Positions 5,159 to 5,629 of a stretch of 5,629 nt of DNA are shown one piece after another. Positions within the stretch are counted from its first letter, which is position 1; every line of letters starts with the position of its first letter. The notes under the pieces were generated by a model. It saw only the letters and a list, made by a program, of their open reading frames with translations. It did no database searches and was not told the DNA's origin. The stretch is from assembly GCA_937958145.1 (NCBI GenBank), contig CALGOE010000005.1, positions 1 to 5,629 on the forward strand, given 5' to 3'. The DNA is from an uncultured Desulfobacca sp. GTDB taxonomy: Bacteria; Desulfobacterota; Desulfobaccia; Desulfobaccales; Desulfobaccaceae. Made by a program: the position numbers and the translations under genes.

Positions 5159-5243
5159 ATATAACACAGATAAATAACCACTCATTAATAAGCTGGCCTA
5201 CTGGAAAACGTGCCCTGAAGGGTTTGAGGAGAGTTGGCGGTCC

Positions 5244-5275
5244 GACGATCTCGGAGAGCGTTGGGTGCGATCGTC
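5244..5275 (+). promoter_or_regulatory. Inverted repeat in the acetyltransferase leader
   Basis: GACGATC (5244-5250) and GATCGTC (5269-5275) are perfect complements around an 18-nt gap, ending 32 nt before the start codon. It could be an RNA hairpin or an operator for a dimeric regulator. I do not recognise it as a known riboswitch. Confidence 0.35.
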
Positions 5276-5307
5276 AAGGGATTGGAGATCAAGAAAGGAG
5301 CACGCCC

Positions 5308-5629
5308 ATGTTAGAGCAATATCCCAAGCAAGTGGCCTTGCCGGATGGCAGTGTGGTGACCCTGCGTCCGATGACCCGGGATGACCAGTATGCCTTGTAT
5401 AATTTTTTTATCAACCTGGATCCGGAGGATCGGCGTTATCTCCGGAATGTGGTAACGGACCGCAAGCTGATTGAGAAATGGGCCCGCAATCTGAATTATG
5501 ATCTGGTCCTGCCCATCCTGGCCGAGTATGAAGGCCGCATTGTGGCCAATGGGACGCTGCACTATCAGACCTTCGGTTGGGGCAGGCATGTGGCGGAGAT
5601 TCGCGTTACCGTCGCTCCCGAATTTCAGG
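5308..5629 (+). CDS. GNAT-family N-acetyltransferase, N-terminal part (cut by the window)
   Basis: The frame is open from ATG 5308 to the window end, 107 codons, preceded by AAAGGAG with a 7-nt gap. The protein begins MLEQYPKQVALPDGSVVTLR, followed by PMTRDDQYALYNFF and DPEDRRYLR. The strands PILAEYEGRIVANGTLHY (about 69-86) and HVAEIRVTVAPEFQ (about 94-107) match the GNAT fold, where the beta4 strand ends just before the acetyl-CoA pyrophosphate-binding loop. That loop (Q/RxxGxG/A) lies outside the window. GNAT enzymes move an acetyl group from acetyl-CoA to an amine; the substrate cannot be inferred. It has its own leader after the operon terminator, so it is probably transcribed separately from the hydrogenase. 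Confidence 0.82.
   Translation, partial: MLEQYPKQVALPDGSVVTLRPMTRDDQYALYNFFINLDPEDRRYLRNVVTDRKLIEKWARNLNYDLVLPILAEYEGRIVANGTLHYQTFGWGRHVAEIRVTVAPEFQ

Larger units (their letters stand above)
4325..5307. other. Long intergenic region without an intact gene
   Basis: About 980 nt separate mvhA from the next gene. Open frames here lack family resemblance on the + strand. The region holds palindromes (4340-4421), a tandem palindromic repeat array (4474-4569), heptamer repeats, an intrinsic terminator (4671-4702) and an eroded transposase end on the - strand (4847-5138). Between 4710 and 4846 I recognise nothing certain; the TGGACAAAGTTTTTGG string at 4827-4842 could be near the end of the same insertion sequence, but this is a guess. 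Confidence 0.6.

Noticed and set aside
4905..5177. Possible + strand gene of 90 codons
   Set aside because: It is the reverse strand of the transposase fragment, which carries the recognisable protein signal.

Overview
The window carries a four-gene operon on the + strand for a cytoplasmic group 3c (Mvh/Vhu-type) [NiFe] hydrogenase. Two of its genes contain an in-frame UGA that I read as selenocysteine (Sec). High GC, G/C-ending codons, strong AGGAGG ribosome binding sites and SECIS-like hairpins directly downstream of each UGA point to a bacterium. Archaeal SECIS elements normally lie in untranslated regions. The gene set and the palindrome-rich intergenic DNA suggest an anaerobic Desulfobacterota-type sulfate reducer or syntroph; this taxonomic guess is inference.

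Layout: 1-278 is a leader without a recognisable gene, holding a G-run tract (G-quadruplex potential) and nested GC hairpins. Then follow mvhD (279-710, Sec at residue 68), an FrhB-family iron-sulfur flavoprotein gene (725-1855), the small subunit mvhG (1868-2812) and the large subunit mvhA (2822-4324, Sec at residue 470, a nickel-ligand position). Gaps are 9-14 bases, each with its own Shine-Dalgarno sequence. The stop codons are TAA, TAG, TAA and TAA, so UGA occurs in frame only at the two Sec sites.

Region 4325-5307 has no intact gene. It holds two GC-rich palindromes, three tandem 32-bp palindromic repeats flanked by heptamer repeats, a Rho-independent terminator (4671-4702), the decayed 3' end of an IS transposase on the - strand, and a candidate promoter and leader hairpin for the last gene. 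A GNAT-type acetyltransferase starts at 5308 and runs off the window.

How the genes work together: MvhA splits H2 at a NiFe(Se) site and MvhG passes electrons along iron-sulfur clusters. MvhD, with a [2Fe-2S] cluster, normally links this hydrogenase to an HdrA-type electron-bifurcating flavoprotein. The FrhB-like subunit adds two ferredoxin-type clusters and probably a flavin, suggesting another electron outlet (F420, ferredoxin or an unknown carrier). No hdr genes or hydrogenase maturation genes are visible here.

The most notable signal is a matched pair of SECIS-like hairpins: same 22-nt distance from UGA, same 6-bp stem length, same TGGAT loop, and both encoding Leu-Asp-Gly.
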